Positions 1 through 9,645 of a stretch of 64,000 nt of DNA are shown here, in pieces. The position numbers were made by a program, and so were the translations under genes. Source of the DNA: Microbacterium schleiferi (GTDB lineage Bacteria; Actinomycetota; Actinomycetes; Actinomycetales; Microbacteriaceae); assembly GCF_020781975.1 (NCBI RefSeq), contig NZ_JAJGNI010000008.1, positions 124,001 through 188,000 of the forward strand, given 5' to 3'. Under the pieces are notes generated by a model that did not search any database, was not told the DNA's origin, and saw nothing but the letters and a program-made list of their open reading frames with translations. The first letter of the stretch is position 1, and each line of letters begins with the position of its first letter.

Positions 1-144
1 GTGGGGTGGGATGTCGTCGTGACTCCCGCCGGCCCTGTCCTCGTCGAAGGCAACTGGGCGGCAGGGGTTTATGAGAACAAGCCCAGCGTGACCGGCATCC
101 GCACCGGCCACAAGCCCCGGTACCGGGCTGCAATCGGCTTCTGA
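1..144 (+). CDS. C-terminal end of a probable ATP-grasp family protein (partial)
   Basis: The reading frame is open from the first base and ends at TGA 142-144, giving 47 residues. The tail contains VGWDVVVTPAGPVLVEGNW, which resembles the end of sugar-transfer-associated ATP-grasp proteins, where a late Glu-x-Asn (here EGN) helps bind Mg-ATP. Only the end of the gene lies in the window, so the substrate and full domain structure cannot be judged. It converges on the CofE-like gene, whose stop codon is 7 bases away. The family call is an inference from this short segment. Confidence 0.55.
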   Translation: MGWDVVVTPAGPVLVEGNWAAGVYENKPSVTGIRTGHKPRYRAAIGF

Positions 145-151
145 GAGGCGG

Positions 152-850
152 CTAGACGGCGCGAACGATCCCGAGCGGCGTGGACTGGTGGCCTTGGCCC
201 AGCGGGTTGTCGCGAAGCACAGCGAGCAGCGTCTTCTCGTCGGTCTTCGAAAGGGTCGACCCGAGGATGTTCCCGCCGAGGTCGTTGATGTCGACCACCG
301 CGACCTCGACGCCCGGCGCCAGCAGCGTCTTCAGATGCTGAGCTACCTCTCGGGGACGCTCCGGGCCCAGCACGACGGCGCTGTTGTAGGGCGGGATGGT
401 TCCGCTCGTCGGGCCGTCGATGGCGCGGGCACGGTCGCCGGCGATCCGGTAGAAGTCGCCGGAGCGCCCAAACGCCTTCGTGACCGCGGAGACTGCCGCC
501 GCGAACAGGATGCGGGGTGTGCCGCACTCGCGCAGCGCCATTTCCATCGTCTCGGGCATTCCGAGTCCGATCCCGTACGGAGTTCGGGTCACGTAGCGCG
601 CCAGGAATCGGGCCAGCTTGCGCGGCTGAATGTCCGAAACCGCGTACGAGCGGCCCTGTGTGATCGCGACGATCTTCTCGGTGACGAACAGCGTGTCGCC
701 GGCGGCAGCGTGCTCGAGGGCGTATTCGCGGATGATGTCATCGAGATCATCGCCGGGCATGACCACCCGCGTGCGGATCGGAATCCGTCGATAGCGCGCG
801 CCGTCGATATCGACTTCGAGCGCCTTCCCCTCGTTGGCGACGCCGGTCAT
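152..850 (-). CDS. CofE-like (F420-0:gamma-glutamyl ligase family) protein
   Basis: 232 residues. The sequence has the layout of the coenzyme F420-0:L-glutamate ligase superfamily: an N-terminal strand region ([16 protein letters not shown]), a segment typical of the family ([18 protein letters not shown], about residues 51-68), and a C-terminal [15 protein letters not shown] near residues 185-199. In true CofE proteins this fold adds glutamate to F420-0, but family members without the F420 pathway nearby are common and of unknown role. Its ATG overlaps the sigma factor stop codon (ATGA, 847-850), so the two are translated from one message. No other F420 genes are seen in the window, so the specific substrate is uncertain. 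Confidence 0.7.
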   Translation of the reverse strand: MTGVANEGKALEVDIDGARYRRIPIRTRVVMPGDDLDDIIREYALEHAAAGDTLFVTEKIVAITQGRSYAVSDIQPRKLARFLARYVTRTPYGIGLGMPETMEMALRECGTPRILFAAAVSAVTKAFGRSGDFYRIAGDRARAIDGPTSGTIPPYNSAVVLGPERPREVAQHLKTLLAPGVEVAVVDINDLGGNILGSTLSKTDEKTLLAVLRDNPLGQGHQSTPLGIVRAV

Positions 851-2220
851 TCCAGATAGTCCCGCAGCGACTGCGACCGCGACGGGTGGCGAAGCTTGGC
901 CATCGTCTTCGACTCGATTTGGCGGATCCGCTCACGGGTCACACCGAACGTGTCGCCGATCTGGTCGAGCGTCTTGGGCTGACCGTCGCCGAGTCCGAAA
1001 CGCATCCGGATGACGCCGGCCTCTCGCTCCGACAAGGAGTCGAGGAGAGACTCCAGCTGGCGCTGCAGCATCGTGAACCCGACCGCGTCGGCAGGAACAA
1101 CAGCCTCGGTGTCCTCGATGAGGTCACCGAACTCGCTGTCACCGTCCTCACCGAGTGGCGTGTGCAGCGAGATCGGCTCACGGCCATACTTCTGAACTTC
1201 GATGACCTTCTCGGGGGTCATGTCCAGTTCGCGGCTGAGCTCTTCGGGGGTGGGTTCGCGACCCAGGTCCTGCAGCATCTGACGCTGGACGCGGGCGAGC
1301 TTGTTGATGACTTCGACCATGTGTACCGGGATACGGATGGTGCGCGCCTGGTCCGCCATGGCGCGGGTGATCGCCTGACGAATCCACCACGTCGCATAGG
1401 TCGAGAATTTGAAGCCCTTGGTGTAGTCGAACTTCTCAACAGCTCGGATGAGGCCGAGGTTGCCCTCCTGGATGAGGTCGAGGAACTGCATCCCGCGACC
1501 CGTGTAGCGCTTGGCGAGCGAGACGACCAGACGCAGGTTCGCACCCAGCAGGTGGCTCTTGGCGCGCTGACCATCGCGCGCGATCCACTGCAGGTCCAAA
1601 CCGAGCTGGCTGGACTTCTCGGCGGGCGTCATGTTCGAGAGCTTCTCTTCGGCGAACAAACCCGCCTCGATCCGCATAGCGAGCTCGACCTCTTCGGCCG
1701 CATTCAGCAGCGGAACCTTACCGATCTGCTTCAGGTAGTCCTTGACCGGGTCAGCTGTCGCACCGGTGATCTGCGTTGAGTAGATCGGGACGTCATCCTC
1801 GTCGTTCGACGTGATGACGATGGCGCCGCTGGGGAGCGGCTCGGTGAACACCGGCTTGCCGGACGTTTCGTCGTCGTCCGAGTCGTCGCCGTCGTCGGAG
1901 GCATCCTTCGCGGCCGGCGCGTCGGAAGCGTCATCGGACGATTCCGAGTCCGAAGAGTCGTCATCTTCGCCCTCATCGTCGCCGTCCACGTCAGCCTCGG
2001 CGAGTTCTTCATCCTCGTCGACGTCGTCGTCATCCGCGCTCTTCTTGGATGTCTTCTTGGTGCTGGCCTTCGCACCCGCGGCGCCGCTACGCTTCTTGGC
2101 GGCGGGACGCTTGCTGGCAGGAGTCGTGGCGACTTCGTCGTCGCTCTCGATCTCGGGCGCCAGCTCGTCCGCGTCGGCCTTCTTAGCGCGCGTACGGGTG
2201 GATGTCGTGCTTGCGGTCAC
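847..2220 (-). CDS. sigA: principal RNA polymerase sigma factor (RpoD/SigA/HrdB type)
   Basis: 457 residues from GTG at 2220, chosen because GAGG lies 6 bases upstream and the residues further upstream are not sigma-like. The protein starts with a Lys/Ala-rich tail and a long Asp/Glu/Ser tract (about residues 60-140), typical of actinobacterial primary sigma factors. Region 1.2 ([16 protein letters not shown]), region 2 ([20 protein letters not shown], then [16 protein letters not shown]), region 3 and region 4.2 ([20 protein letters not shown]) are all intact. It directs RNA polymerase to housekeeping promoters. It ends overlapping the downstream CofE-like gene by 4 bases. A 227-base gap separates it from the PAC2 gene and must hold its promoter. 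Confidence 0.95.
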   Translation of the reverse strand: MTASTTSTRTRAKKADADELAPEIESDDEVATTPASKRPAAKKRSGAAGAKASTKKTSKKSADDDDVDEDEELAEADVDGDDEGEDDDSSDSESSDDASDAPAAKDASDDGDDSDDDETSGKPVFTEPLPSGAIVITSNDEDDVPIYSTQITGATADPVKDYLKQIGKVPLLNAAEEVELAMRIEAGLFAEEKLSNMTPAEKSSQLGLDLQWIARDGQRAKSHLLGANLRLVVSLAKRYTGRGMQFLDLIQEGNLGLIRAVEKFDYTKGFKFSTYATWWIRQAITRAMADQARTIRIPVHMVEVINKLARVQRQMLQDLGREPTPEELSRELDMTPEKVIEVQKYGREPISLHTPLGEDGDSEFGDLIEDTEAVVPADAVGFTMLQRQLESLLDSLSEREAGVIRMRFGLGDGQPKTLDQIGDTFGVTRERIRQIESKTMAKLRHPSRSQSLRDYLE

Positions 2221-2447
2221 GTTTCGCCTCTCAGCGCACGGCGATCTGATTGCCGCGCTGTTGGTTTCGGACGCTAGTAAGACCCTTGTCAAGTCCCGCG
2301 GCGTGTGACGGTCGCGGGTGACAATGGGTCGAACCATTATTGTCTCATACTCCGTGCGCGATTCCTGGCCTACTCCCCTGGCCACGCGAACGGATACCCA
2401 ATACAACCTCTCTGAGGCGTTACCTATTCCAGTCGCACAGGTGGCGA

Positions 2448-3365
2448 TCAGCCCTTGTCGTCGTCGCCGGCGGGCCGGGTCGCGAGGTAGCGCTCCAATT
2501 CCGCGGCAATCTCGTCCGCGGTCGGCAGGTCACCGGTGTGGATGATCGGCGTCGCGTTCGTGGCCCCAGCCATGTAGGCGTCATAGCGCTCTTCGAGAGT
2601 CTCGATCATTCGCTGCAGCTCGTCGCTGCCACCAACCTGCTCCTGCACCTTCTCGAGATACTCGCGGTTCTCTTCGCGGAGCTCGTCTCCCGCGAAGACC
2701 AGTCCGGTGGCAACCGTCACGCTGTCCAGCGCAGCGAGAGCTGCTGCAGGATATTGCGTGTCGGCGAGATAGTGAGGGACGAGAAGCACGAAACCCGCGA
2801 CATCCGCAGCGGTCTCGGCAAAGCGATACTCCAAAAGGTGGCCGACAGTCGCAGGCACCTGTGTCTCGGGCTGCCATACCGAGTGAGCCGCCGTCAGTTC
2901 CGTCCGGGTGCCGCTCACCGTGGTTCCCAACGGGCGCGTGTGAGGCACGGGCATCGGAATCGCATGCACCCACGTGACGCTCGACACGTCGAGTTCCGCG
3001 GCGAGGTCAAGGACCGCTGCCGTGAACGAGTCCCACGCAAAGTCCGGCTCGTATCCCGTGAGCGCGACGAACGGTTGACCCAGCGCGTCGTGGACGAGAG
3101 AGAGCTCCAGCCGAGGAGGACGATAGTCAGTGAGGTGGTCGTGCTCGAAGGAGATGACCGGGCGACGGGCACGGTAGTCGAGAAGGATGTCGTTCTCGAA
3201 AACCGCGATCGGGGTCGGCTCCAGGTCTTCCCTCACATACGTGACGATCCGACTCACGGCGGAGCCAGCGTCGGTGAAACCGGTGAGCGCGATCACGAGC
3301 GGCAGACCCGCGGGCACCGGCGGAGCGCTGGCGACGCGGTGATAGACGGGTACCGACAAAGTCAT
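2448..3365 (-). CDS. PAC2 family protein
   Basis: 305 residues. The N-terminal two thirds match the PAC2 (proteasome assembly chaperone 2-like) fold: an early [18 protein letters not shown] segment, [10 protein letters not shown] near the middle, and [18 protein letters not shown] later. The C-terminus carries a helical segment ([13 protein letters not shown]) that looks like the coiled-coil found at the end of actinobacterial members. These proteins are common in actinobacteria, which may have proteasomes, but their bacterial role is not established. The gene lies upstream of sigA in the same direction and is divergent from pepA, 82 bases away. Confidence 0.8.
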   Translation of the reverse strand: MTLSVPVYHRVASAPPVPAGLPLVIALTGFTDAGSAVSRIVTYVREDLEPTPIAVFENDILLDYRARRPVISFEHDHLTDYRPPRLELSLVHDALGQPFVALTGYEPDFAWDSFTAAVLDLAAELDVSSVTWVHAIPMPVPHTRPLGTTVSGTRTELTAAHSVWQPETQVPATVGHLLEYRFAETAADVAGFVLLVPHYLADTQYPAAALAALDSVTVATGLVFAGDELREENREYLEKVQEQVGGSDELQRMIETLEERYDAYMAGATNATPIIHTGDLPTADEIAAELERYLATRPAGDDDKG

Positions 3366-3435
3366 GCCTCCATGCTAGGCGCGTGGTCGCGGCGACCGCC
3401 CCGACGCGTGCCGCTCAGAGCGAACACCCCCGACC

Positions 3436-3441
3436 TAGGAT
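3436..3441 (+). promoter_or_regulatory. probable -10 element (TAGGAT) of pepA
   Basis: TAGGAT ends with exactly 6 bases between it and the pepA ATG at 3448, so transcription would start at or next to the start codon. No good -35 hexamer and no Shine-Dalgarno sequence are visible. The same geometry recurs at other genes in the window. Confidence 0.5.
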
Positions 3442-3447
3442 GAATGC

Positions 3448-4932
3448 ATGGCCAGTCCTGTCGTCGATTTCAGCGAAGCCCCGGTTACCGAACACGACGC
3501 AGACGCGGTGGTGATGGTCGTCCCTCTTGTTTCTGCAACCACTGACGACGAGTGGGAGTCGCTTCCCGGTTTGCGCGAGAGCCTGGAGTCGATCGGGTTC
3601 ACCGGCTCGTCCGGGTCGTACGCTCGCGTGGCGGCTCCGCAGCTCTTCGCCAAGCCCGTCGCCGTGGTCGGTAGCGGCGCGGGGCGAGACGCCGCGTCAG
3701 TTCGCAACGCCGTCGGTATCGGATGCCGCACCCTCACCGGGTTCGCGTCGGTCGCTGTCGCTCTGCCCTTCCATGAGGCAGCAGACACGGCGCTTGCAGC
3801 AGCCGAGGGTGCAGGGCTCGGCGCCTACAGCTTCGCCAGCTTCAAGAAGGAGCCGCCCAAGCCGCGTGCTACCCGCGTCGTCGTTCACACCGCCGCGGCG
3901 GTTTCGCCAGCGGATGTGGCTCGGGTTCGCGCCGTCATCGAGGCAGTCGCGCTGGTGAAGGACCTCGTGACGACCCCTGCCGACGCTCTCGGCCCTGCCG
4001 ATATGGCCCAGGCGACCAGCGACCTGCTGCGTGAGCTCCCGGCCACAGTCCGGGTGTGGGACGAGACCGAACTGGAAACGGGCGGGTTCGGCGGCATCCT
4101 CGGTGTCGGCCGCGGCTCGGCGCGCCCCCCGCGCCTCGTACGCGCCGAGTATGCGCCGGACGGCGCGACGCGCCATGTGGCTCTGGTCGGCAAGGGCATC
4201 ACCTTCGATTCGGGTGGGCTTTCGCTCAAACCCGCCGCCGGAATGATCGACATGAAGTACGACATGTGCGGAGCTGCAACCGTGCTTGCTGTGCTTCGCG
4301 CCGTTGCCGGGATCGGCGCTCCCGTGCGAGTGTCGGCGTGGCTGTGCCTGGCCGAGAACATGCCCTCGGGGACTGCGATCCGCCCGGGCGATGTGCTTCG
4401 CATCGCCGACGGCACGACGGTCGAGGTCCTGAACACGGATGCCGAGGGTCGGCTCGTCCTCGCAGACGGACTGGTCGCCGCCAGCCGCGAGCATCCCGAC
4501 CTCATCGTCGACGTCGCAACCCTCACGGGTGCGATCACCACGGCACTGGGAACGCGACACGCAGGCGTCATGGGAGATGACGACGCCGTCGCGCGATACC
4601 TCGCAGCCGCCGATCGCGTCAACGAACTCGCCTGGCAGATGCCGCTTCCCGACCACATGGTGGATGAACTCGACTCGCCTATCGCGGATCTCCGCAACGC
4701 GAAGGTCGGCGATCCCGCGGGTGGATCTCTCTTCGCAGGGCTGTTCCTTCGTCACTTCGTCGGCACACGCGGCGAAGCCGACGGCAACGAAGCGCGCATC
4801 CCGTGGGTTCACCTCGACATCGCCGGCGTCGGCATGAACAAGGGGGCAGCGTTCGGCTTCACCGACAAGGGACCGACCGCCGCGACGACCCGCAGCCTCA
4901 TCGAGTTCGTGCTCAGCGAGGCGCGCCGATGA
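3448..4932 (+). CDS. pepA: leucyl aminopeptidase, M17 family
   Basis: 494 residues, normal for the family. M17 aminopeptidases are cytosolic hexamers with two metal ions that remove N-terminal residues from peptides. The metal/catalytic core is present: K249 and D254 in GKGITFDSGGLSLKP, and the signature NTDAEGRLVLADGL starting at N329, which includes metal ligands D331 and E333 and the catalytic R335. The less conserved N-terminal domain occupies about residues 1-165. The start is supported by a -10 element just upstream. The stop codon overlaps the ATG of the dihydrolipoyl dehydrogenase gene, indicating cotranscription and translational coupling. Confidence 0.95.
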   Translation: MASPVVDFSEAPVTEHDADAVVMVVPLVSATTDDEWESLPGLRESLESIGFTGSSGSYARVAAPQLFAKPVAVVGSGAGRDAASVRNAVGIGCRTLTGFASVAVALPFHEAADTALAAAEGAGLGAYSFASFKKEPPKPRATRVVVHTAAAVSPADVARVRAVIEAVALVKDLVTTPADALGPADMAQATSDLLRELPATVRVWDETELETGGFGGILGVGRGSARPPRLVRAEYAPDGATRHVALVGKGITFDSGGLSLKPAAGMIDMKYDMCGAATVLAVLRAVAGIGAPVRVSAWLCLAENMPSGTAIRPGDVLRIADGTTVEVLNTDAEGRLVLADGLVAASREHPDLIVDVATLTGAITTALGTRHAGVMGDDDAVARYLAAADRVNELAWQMPLPDHMVDELDSPIADLRNAKVGDPAGGSLFAGLFLRHFVGTRGEADGNEARIPWVHLDIAGVGMNKGAAFGFTDKGPTAATTRSLIEFVLSEARR

Positions 4933-6302
4933 GCGAGGACGGCTTCGACATCATCGTCCTCGGCGGCGGCTCCGGGGGCTATGCGGCGGCGCTGCGCGCC
5001 CGGGAGCTCGGACGGACCGTCGCTCTGGTTGAAAGAGACCAGGTCGGTGGCACCTGCCTTCATCGCGGTTGCGTTCCCACGAAAGCCCTGCTGCACTCTG
5101 GTGAGGTTGCCGATGTCGTGCGCAACGCTGCCCATCACGGCGTGAGCGCGAGCTTTGAGGCCATCGATATTGCTGCGGTCCACGACTACCGGCGCAAGAT
5201 CGTCAGCAAGAAACACGCGGGCCTCACAGGACTTCTCGCCGCACGCGGAGTCGTGACGATCACCGGTGACGGCTACCTCGAAGCTGATCGACGGGTGCGC
5301 GTCGGTGACCGTGTTCTGTCGGCATCCGACATCGTCCTCGCGACGGGGGGACGCACCCGCGAGCTTGCGGACGTGCCGCTCGGCGGAAGAGTGTTGAGCA
5401 GCGACACCGCGCTGGAACTCGACGAGGTGCCGTCATCGGTCGTGATCCTGGGCGGCGGCGTCATCGGTGTCGAGTTCGCCAGTATCTGGCGTTCATTTGG
5501 CGCCGAGGTCACGATCATCGAGCCGCTGGCACGCTTGCTTCCCTCCGAGGACGAGGCCAGCAGTGCCGCACTGCTCCGAGCGTTCCGCAAGCGCGGGATT
5601 GCGGCGAGCTTCGGAGCATCGTGCACCGGCGTCGATGCCGGCGAGGATCGGGTCACGGTGACGTTGTCGGATGGTTCGACGCGCACCGCCGACTACGTCC
5701 TCGTCGCCGCGGGCCGCATACCTGCGACCGCAGGTCTCGGCTTCGAGGATGCTGGCGTGGAACTCAACGCCGGTTTCGTTGTGACGGATGCCGAGCTGCG
5801 CACGAGCGCGCCGCACGTCTGGGCGGTGGGCGACATCGTCCGGGGCCCGCAACTTGCCCATCGCGGGTTCGCTCACGGCATCGCGGTGGCGGAGCGGATA
5901 GCGGGGCTCGCCGTTGCCCCGCTAGCGGACGAGGTAGTGCCCCGCGTTGCATACTCCAGTCCCGAAGTCGCGTCGGTGGGCCTCACGACGGCTGCCGCGA
6001 TCGAACGCTTCGGCGAAGACGCTGTCGAGACCGCCGAGATCCCGCTGGCCGCGAACGCCAAGAGCGAGATCTTGGGAACATCCGGGTTCGCGCGGGTCGT
6101 GCGCCGTCGCGAAGGTCCCGTTCTCGGCGTGCATCTCGTCGGAGATCGGGTCGGCGAACTGATCACCGAGGGGCAGTTGCTCGTGGGGTGGGACGCGCAT
6201 CCGGAAGATGTCGCTCCGCTCATTCACGCCCATCCGACACAGAGCGAGGCGCTGGGCGAGGCGCTCCTGCTGCTCTCGGGCAAACCGCTGCACGCGATCT
6301 GA
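4929..6302 (+). CDS. lpdA: dihydrolipoyl dehydrogenase (E3)
   Basis: 457 residues from ATG 4929, which overlaps the pepA stop (ATGA). The protein is a FAD-dependent disulfide oxidoreductase: FAD-binding GGGSGGYAAALRA at the N-terminus, redox-active pair C43/C48 in GTCLHRGCVPTK, NAD-binding GGGVIGVEFASIW in the middle, and the C-terminal catalytic His-Glu motif HAHPTQSEALGEA. It reoxidises the lipoyl groups of 2-oxoacid dehydrogenase complexes; the E2 gene directly downstream (62 bases) is its natural partner. An earlier in-frame ATG at 4803 lies inside pepA and is not needed. Confidence 0.95.
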   Translation: MSEDGFDIIVLGGGSGGYAAALRARELGRTVALVERDQVGGTCLHRGCVPTKALLHSGEVADVVRNAAHHGVSASFEAIDIAAVHDYRRKIVSKKHAGLTGLLAARGVVTITGDGYLEADRRVRVGDRVLSASDIVLATGGRTRELADVPLGGRVLSSDTALELDEVPSSVVILGGGVIGVEFASIWRSFGAEVTIIEPLARLLPSEDEASSAALLRAFRKRGIAASFGASCTGVDAGEDRVTVTLSDGSTRTADYVLVAAGRIPATAGLGFEDAGVELNAGFVVTDAELRTSAPHVWAVGDIVRGPQLAHRGFAHGIAVAERIAGLAVAPLADEVVPRVAYSSPEVASVGLTTAAAIERFGEDAVETAEIPLAANAKSEILGTSGFARVVRRREGPVLGVHLVGDRVGELITEGQLLVGWDAHPEDVAPLIHAHPTQSEALGEALLLLSGKPLHAI

Positions 6303-6364
6303 CGACCGCACCCGCAGAATCACTAAGCTGGAAAAGACATCGGCATTCTGAAGGAGACAAGCTC

Positions 6365-8113
6365 ATGAGCACTTCCGTGGTCCTCCCCGCACTCGGCGAG
6401 AGTGTTACGGAGGGAACGGTGACCCGCTGGCTCAAGAAGGTGGGAGACACAGTTCAGGCCGATGAAGGGCTTCTCGAGATCTCGACCGACAAGGTCGACA
6501 CCGAGATCCCCTCCCCCGTTTCGGGCGTGATCGAGGAGATCCTCGTGGACGAGGACGAGACCGTCGAGGTTGGTGCAGTCCTCGCCAAGATCGGTGATGG
6601 CTCGTCAGCACCGTCGTCGGAGTCTCCCGCCGAGGAGGCCCCCCAGGATGAGGCGCCCCAGGAGGCCGAGCCGGAGCCGCAGCCCGAGCCGGCCCCAGAG
6701 CCTGCGCCCGCGCCTGCCCCCGAGGCACAGACTGCCGCGTCCGGTGGGGGCAAGGACGTCGTCCTCCCCGAACTCGGCGAAAGCGTGACGGAAGGCACAG
6801 TGACCCGCTGGCTGAAGGCCGTCGGTGACACGGTCGAGGTCGATGAGCCACTACTGGAGATCTCCACCGACAAGGTCGACACCGAGATCCCGTCCCCTGT
6901 CGCGGGGACGCTGCAGGAGATCCTGGTGCAGGAAGACGAGACAGTCTCGGTCGGCGCGACGCTCGCCCGCATCGGGGACGGCGCCCCGCAGCAGTCAGCT
7001 CCTGAGCCCGCGCCCGCCGAAGAGCCGAAGCCGGAGTCTGAGCCCGAGCAGAGTGCCCCGGAACCCGAGAAGCCTGCTGCCGAGCCGGAGAAGCCGGCAG
7101 CTGAGCCAGAGAAGTCGGCAGAGCCGAGCCAGACCGCGCAGACCCCCGCGACCTCGTCCGAGGTGACCGAGGCAGCTGCAACCGAGTCCGGCTCTGAGGC
7201 TGACGGCGACAGCAAGACCTATGTGACCCCGCTCGTACGCAAGCTGGCGCAGGAGAAGGGCGTCGACCTCTCGAACGTCAAGGGAACAGGCGTTGGAGGG
7301 CGGATCCGCAAGGAGGACGTCCTGGCAGCTGCCGAGTCGGCGGCAACTCCCGCAGCCGCGAGCGAGGCGCCCAAGCGTTCTGAACGCGAGGTTTCGGAGC
7401 TGCGCGGGACCACGCAGCCGATGTCGCGTCTGCGCAAGGTTCTCTCCGAGCGCGCTGTCGCGTCGATGCAGTCGACAGCTCAGCTGACCACGGTCGTCGA
7501 GGTCGACATCACCAAGGTCGCGGCGTTCCGGGATGCGGTGAAGGGCGACTTCCAGAAGAAGACTGGCGACAAGTTGTCGTTCCTCCCCTTCTTCGCGCTG
7601 GCAGCCGCTGAGGCCCTGCAGGCGTACCCCGTGATCAATGCTACGGTCGACGAGGGCTCGATCGTGTACCCGGCAAGCGAGAACCTCTCGATCGCCGTCG
7701 ACACCGAGCGGGGCCTGCTCACGCCGGTACTGCGGGATGCTGCGACGAAGAACCTGGCTCAGATCGCGCACGAGATCGCTGACCTCGCGGCGCGCACGCG
7801 CGAGAACAAGCTCAAGCCCGATGAGCTGGCAGGCGGCACGTTCACGCTCACCAACACCGGCTCCCGAGGCGCGCTCTTCGACACGCCGGTCGTCTTCCTG
7901 CCGCAGTCAGCGATCCTCGGCACCGGCACCGTCGTCAAGCGCCCCGGTGTCGTGCAGGTTGATGGCAAGGATGCGATCTCGGTCCGCTCGTACGTTTACC
8001 TGGCACTGTCATATGACCACCGGATCATCGACGGTGCGGATGCTGCACGCTTCCTCGGCGCCGTGAAGGCCCGCCTCGAAGAGGCAGACTTCGCCGGCGA
8101 CCTCGGTATCTGA
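6365..8113 (+). CDS. sucB: 2-oxoglutarate/pyruvate dehydrogenase E2, dihydrolipoamide acyltransferase with two lipoyl domains
   Basis: 582 residues from ATG 6365, preceded by AAGGAGA. Two lipoyl domains are visible, with lipoylation lysines K43 and K170, each in the context STDKVDTEIPSPV. Acidic Ala/Pro/Glu linkers follow each domain; the second contains repeats of EKPAAEP. A peripheral E1/E3-binding domain follows (VTPLVRKLAQEKGVDLSNVK), then the acyltransferase domain with the active-site SYDHRIIDGADAARF (H552, D556). In actinobacteria this protein often serves both the pyruvate and 2-oxoglutarate complexes, so the name sucB should not be taken to exclude a role with the AceE encoded at 28.5 kb. 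Confidence 0.93.
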   Translation: MSTSVVLPALGESVTEGTVTRWLKKVGDTVQADEGLLEISTDKVDTEIPSPVSGVIEEILVDEDETVEVGAVLAKIGDGSSAPSSESPAEEAPQDEAPQEAEPEPQPEPAPEPAPAPAPEAQTAASGGGKDVVLPELGESVTEGTVTRWLKAVGDTVEVDEPLLEISTDKVDTEIPSPVAGTLQEILVQEDETVSVGATLARIGDGAPQQSAPEPAPAEEPKPESEPEQSAPEPEKPAAEPEKPAAEPEKSAEPSQTAQTPATSSEVTEAAATESGSEADGDSKTYVTPLVRKLAQEKGVDLSNVKGTGVGGRIRKEDVLAAAESAATPAAASEAPKRSEREVSELRGTTQPMSRLRKVLSERAVASMQSTAQLTTVVEVDITKVAAFRDAVKGDFQKKTGDKLSFLPFFALAAAEALQAYPVINATVDEGSIVYPASENLSIAVDTERGLLTPVLRDAATKNLAQIAHEIADLAARTRENKLKPDELAGGTFTLTNTGSRGALFDTPVVFLPQSAILGTGTVVKRPGVVQVDGKDAISVRSYVYLALSYDHRIIDGADAARFLGAVKARLEEADFAGDLGI

Positions 8114-8148
8114 CGGATCGGCGTCGAGCCCGGAGGAACGTATCACCG

Positions 8149-9489
8149 CTACGACGATGGCTGCTGTGCGAGGTCGAGAACCTCGCGCAGCAGCCATCGG
8201 TCGTCGTGCCGCGCAATCACAACGAGCTGGGGCGGGTAACCGTCTGCCTCGGCGCGGATGACCGCGACGTCCCCGTATTCGTCAACCACGTGCAGGGTTC
8301 TAAGCGGGGCGGGGGCTGTGGCAGCTCCGGTCGCGGGCGTCACATCCGCACGTTCGGCGATCGTCTGCACGCACGCGGCATCACCGGCGCACGTCGTCAC
8401 GGCATCGAGGATCGCGCCCGCCGCACGGGGCAGATCCGGCTGGTCGTCCTGAACACGGGATTCAGACGAGGCATCCACTCCGGCATCCGGTGGGATAGCG
8501 GCTTCACCGGTCGGCGCGCCCTCCTCTGGCGCGCTCCGCGCATCGGGAGCCAGGACCGTGAAAGCGATAGCCAGGACCGCGCCGACGGCCGCGGCGGCGA
8601 TCAGGAGTCGGCCACGCCGGACGGGGCGCTCCGATGTCGGCCGACGCCGGAATGACCGCATGGCGCCGCGCGCCGAGGCAGCGACGTCGGCAAGGGTCTC
8701 CTGCCACCGGCCATCGCCACCGCGCACAAGCCGATCGAATGCACCGGGCTCATCCGGCGCTGCACCCCCGTCCCCCGCCCGCGGCGGCGGTTCGACGGAT
8801 GCGGGGCTCGGCGTCAGCCGTACGGCGGCCGGGGCCTCGGAAGACGGGCGAAGGGGCCCGGGCTCCACCCACTCGAACACCGCGCGTTCACAAGCGTCGA
8901 TGCCGCCCGCCCGAACGTCATCGGTCCGCAAGAGCGCCACGATGGCATCCCGCACGGAACCTCCCCGGGCATCATCGAGCGGTAGTCGATTCAGGATGCG
9001 GCATGCGCTCTCGCGAGCGGGCTCAGCACCGGGCGAGAGCGCGAAGACCGGCCTGGCCGAGCCCGACAGCCACCATCCTCCGCCAGGGTCGTTCCGGGCT
9101 TCAGCGCGCAGCTCGTTCGCTCCGCGCAGAAGGCTGATCATGATGGTGGCGCATTCGGGTTCCGTGACAGGCGACCTCAGACTGTCGCGAACCGCGAGGT
9201 ACGTCTCGAGGGGCTCGCGGCACGCTTCGACGAGCGCGCCCGCTGCTGCGTCAGAGCGCGAGGTGCCCATGTGGACGACATCCAGCGCTCGGAGCACGTG
9301 CGTGTCATCCTGAGGCGTCCAGAAGAGCTCGCCACCGGGCACCTGTTCTGGATCGATCAGAAGGTGCACTCCCGCCGGGCTGCGTACCAGCGTTCCCGCG
9401 TACGGCGACTCTCTCGTCGTGACGCGGCGGAGCGGGGTGAAGGCGATCAAGAACGGATCATCCGCCCACCCGGGCATTGCATCACTCAT
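8149..9489 (-). CDS. unknown membrane-anchored protein
   Basis: 446 residues from the ATG at 9489 (MSDAMPGWADDPFL); starts up to 9621 are open but have no better ribosome-binding site. I do not recognise the family. A soluble N-terminal part of about 290 residues is followed by a basic stretch (SFRRRPTSERPVRRGR), one predicted membrane helix (LLIAAAAVGAVLAIAFTVL), and an Ala/Asp-rich external part ending in VIARHDDRWLLREVLDLAQ, which could be a small beta-domain. Topology suggests a cytoplasmic N-terminus. It converges on the sucB gene and is divergent from the DUF4191 gene. Confidence 0.7.
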   Translation of the reverse strand: MSDAMPGWADDPFLIAFTPLRRVTTRESPYAGTLVRSPAGVHLLIDPEQVPGGELFWTPQDDTHVLRALDVVHMGTSRSDAAAGALVEACREPLETYLAVRDSLRSPVTEPECATIMISLLRGANELRAEARNDPGGGWWLSGSARPVFALSPGAEPARESACRILNRLPLDDARGGSVRDAIVALLRTDDVRAGGIDACERAVFEWVEPGPLRPSSEAPAAVRLTPSPASVEPPPRAGDGGAAPDEPGAFDRLVRGGDGRWQETLADVAASARGAMRSFRRRPTSERPVRRGRLLIAAAAVGAVLAIAFTVLAPDARSAPEEGAPTGEAAIPPDAGVDASSESRVQDDQPDLPRAAGAILDAVTTCAGDAACVQTIAERADVTPATGAATAPAPLRTLHVVDEYGDVAVIRAEADGYPPQLVVIARHDDRWLLREVLDLAQQPSS

Positions 9490-9633
9490 GCCCCCAGCCT
9501 GAGCGGAAGCGGCGGCGGCCCAGCCAAGGCCCATCCGGTGCGGGGACTGACGAGCCCAAGCATGGCCTGGGGAGGAGAGCGCTCGGGGATCGGCTGCCGT
9601 ACGCAGCAACGCATACGGCACGCCCCGCCCGGG

Positions 9634-9639
9634 TACGCT
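9634..9639 (+). promoter_or_regulatory. probable -10 element (TACGCT) of the DUF4191 gene
   Basis: TACGCT ends 6 bases before the ATG at 9646. The geometry predicts a leaderless transcript, although GGAGGG also lies between the hexamer and the start. Confidence 0.45.
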
Positions 9640-9645
9640 GGAGGG

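Noticed and set aside
6600..7200. Short-period repeats in the sucB gene
   Set aside because: They are the Glu/Ala/Pro-rich interdomain linkers of a lipoyl protein, not DNA-level mobile repeats.
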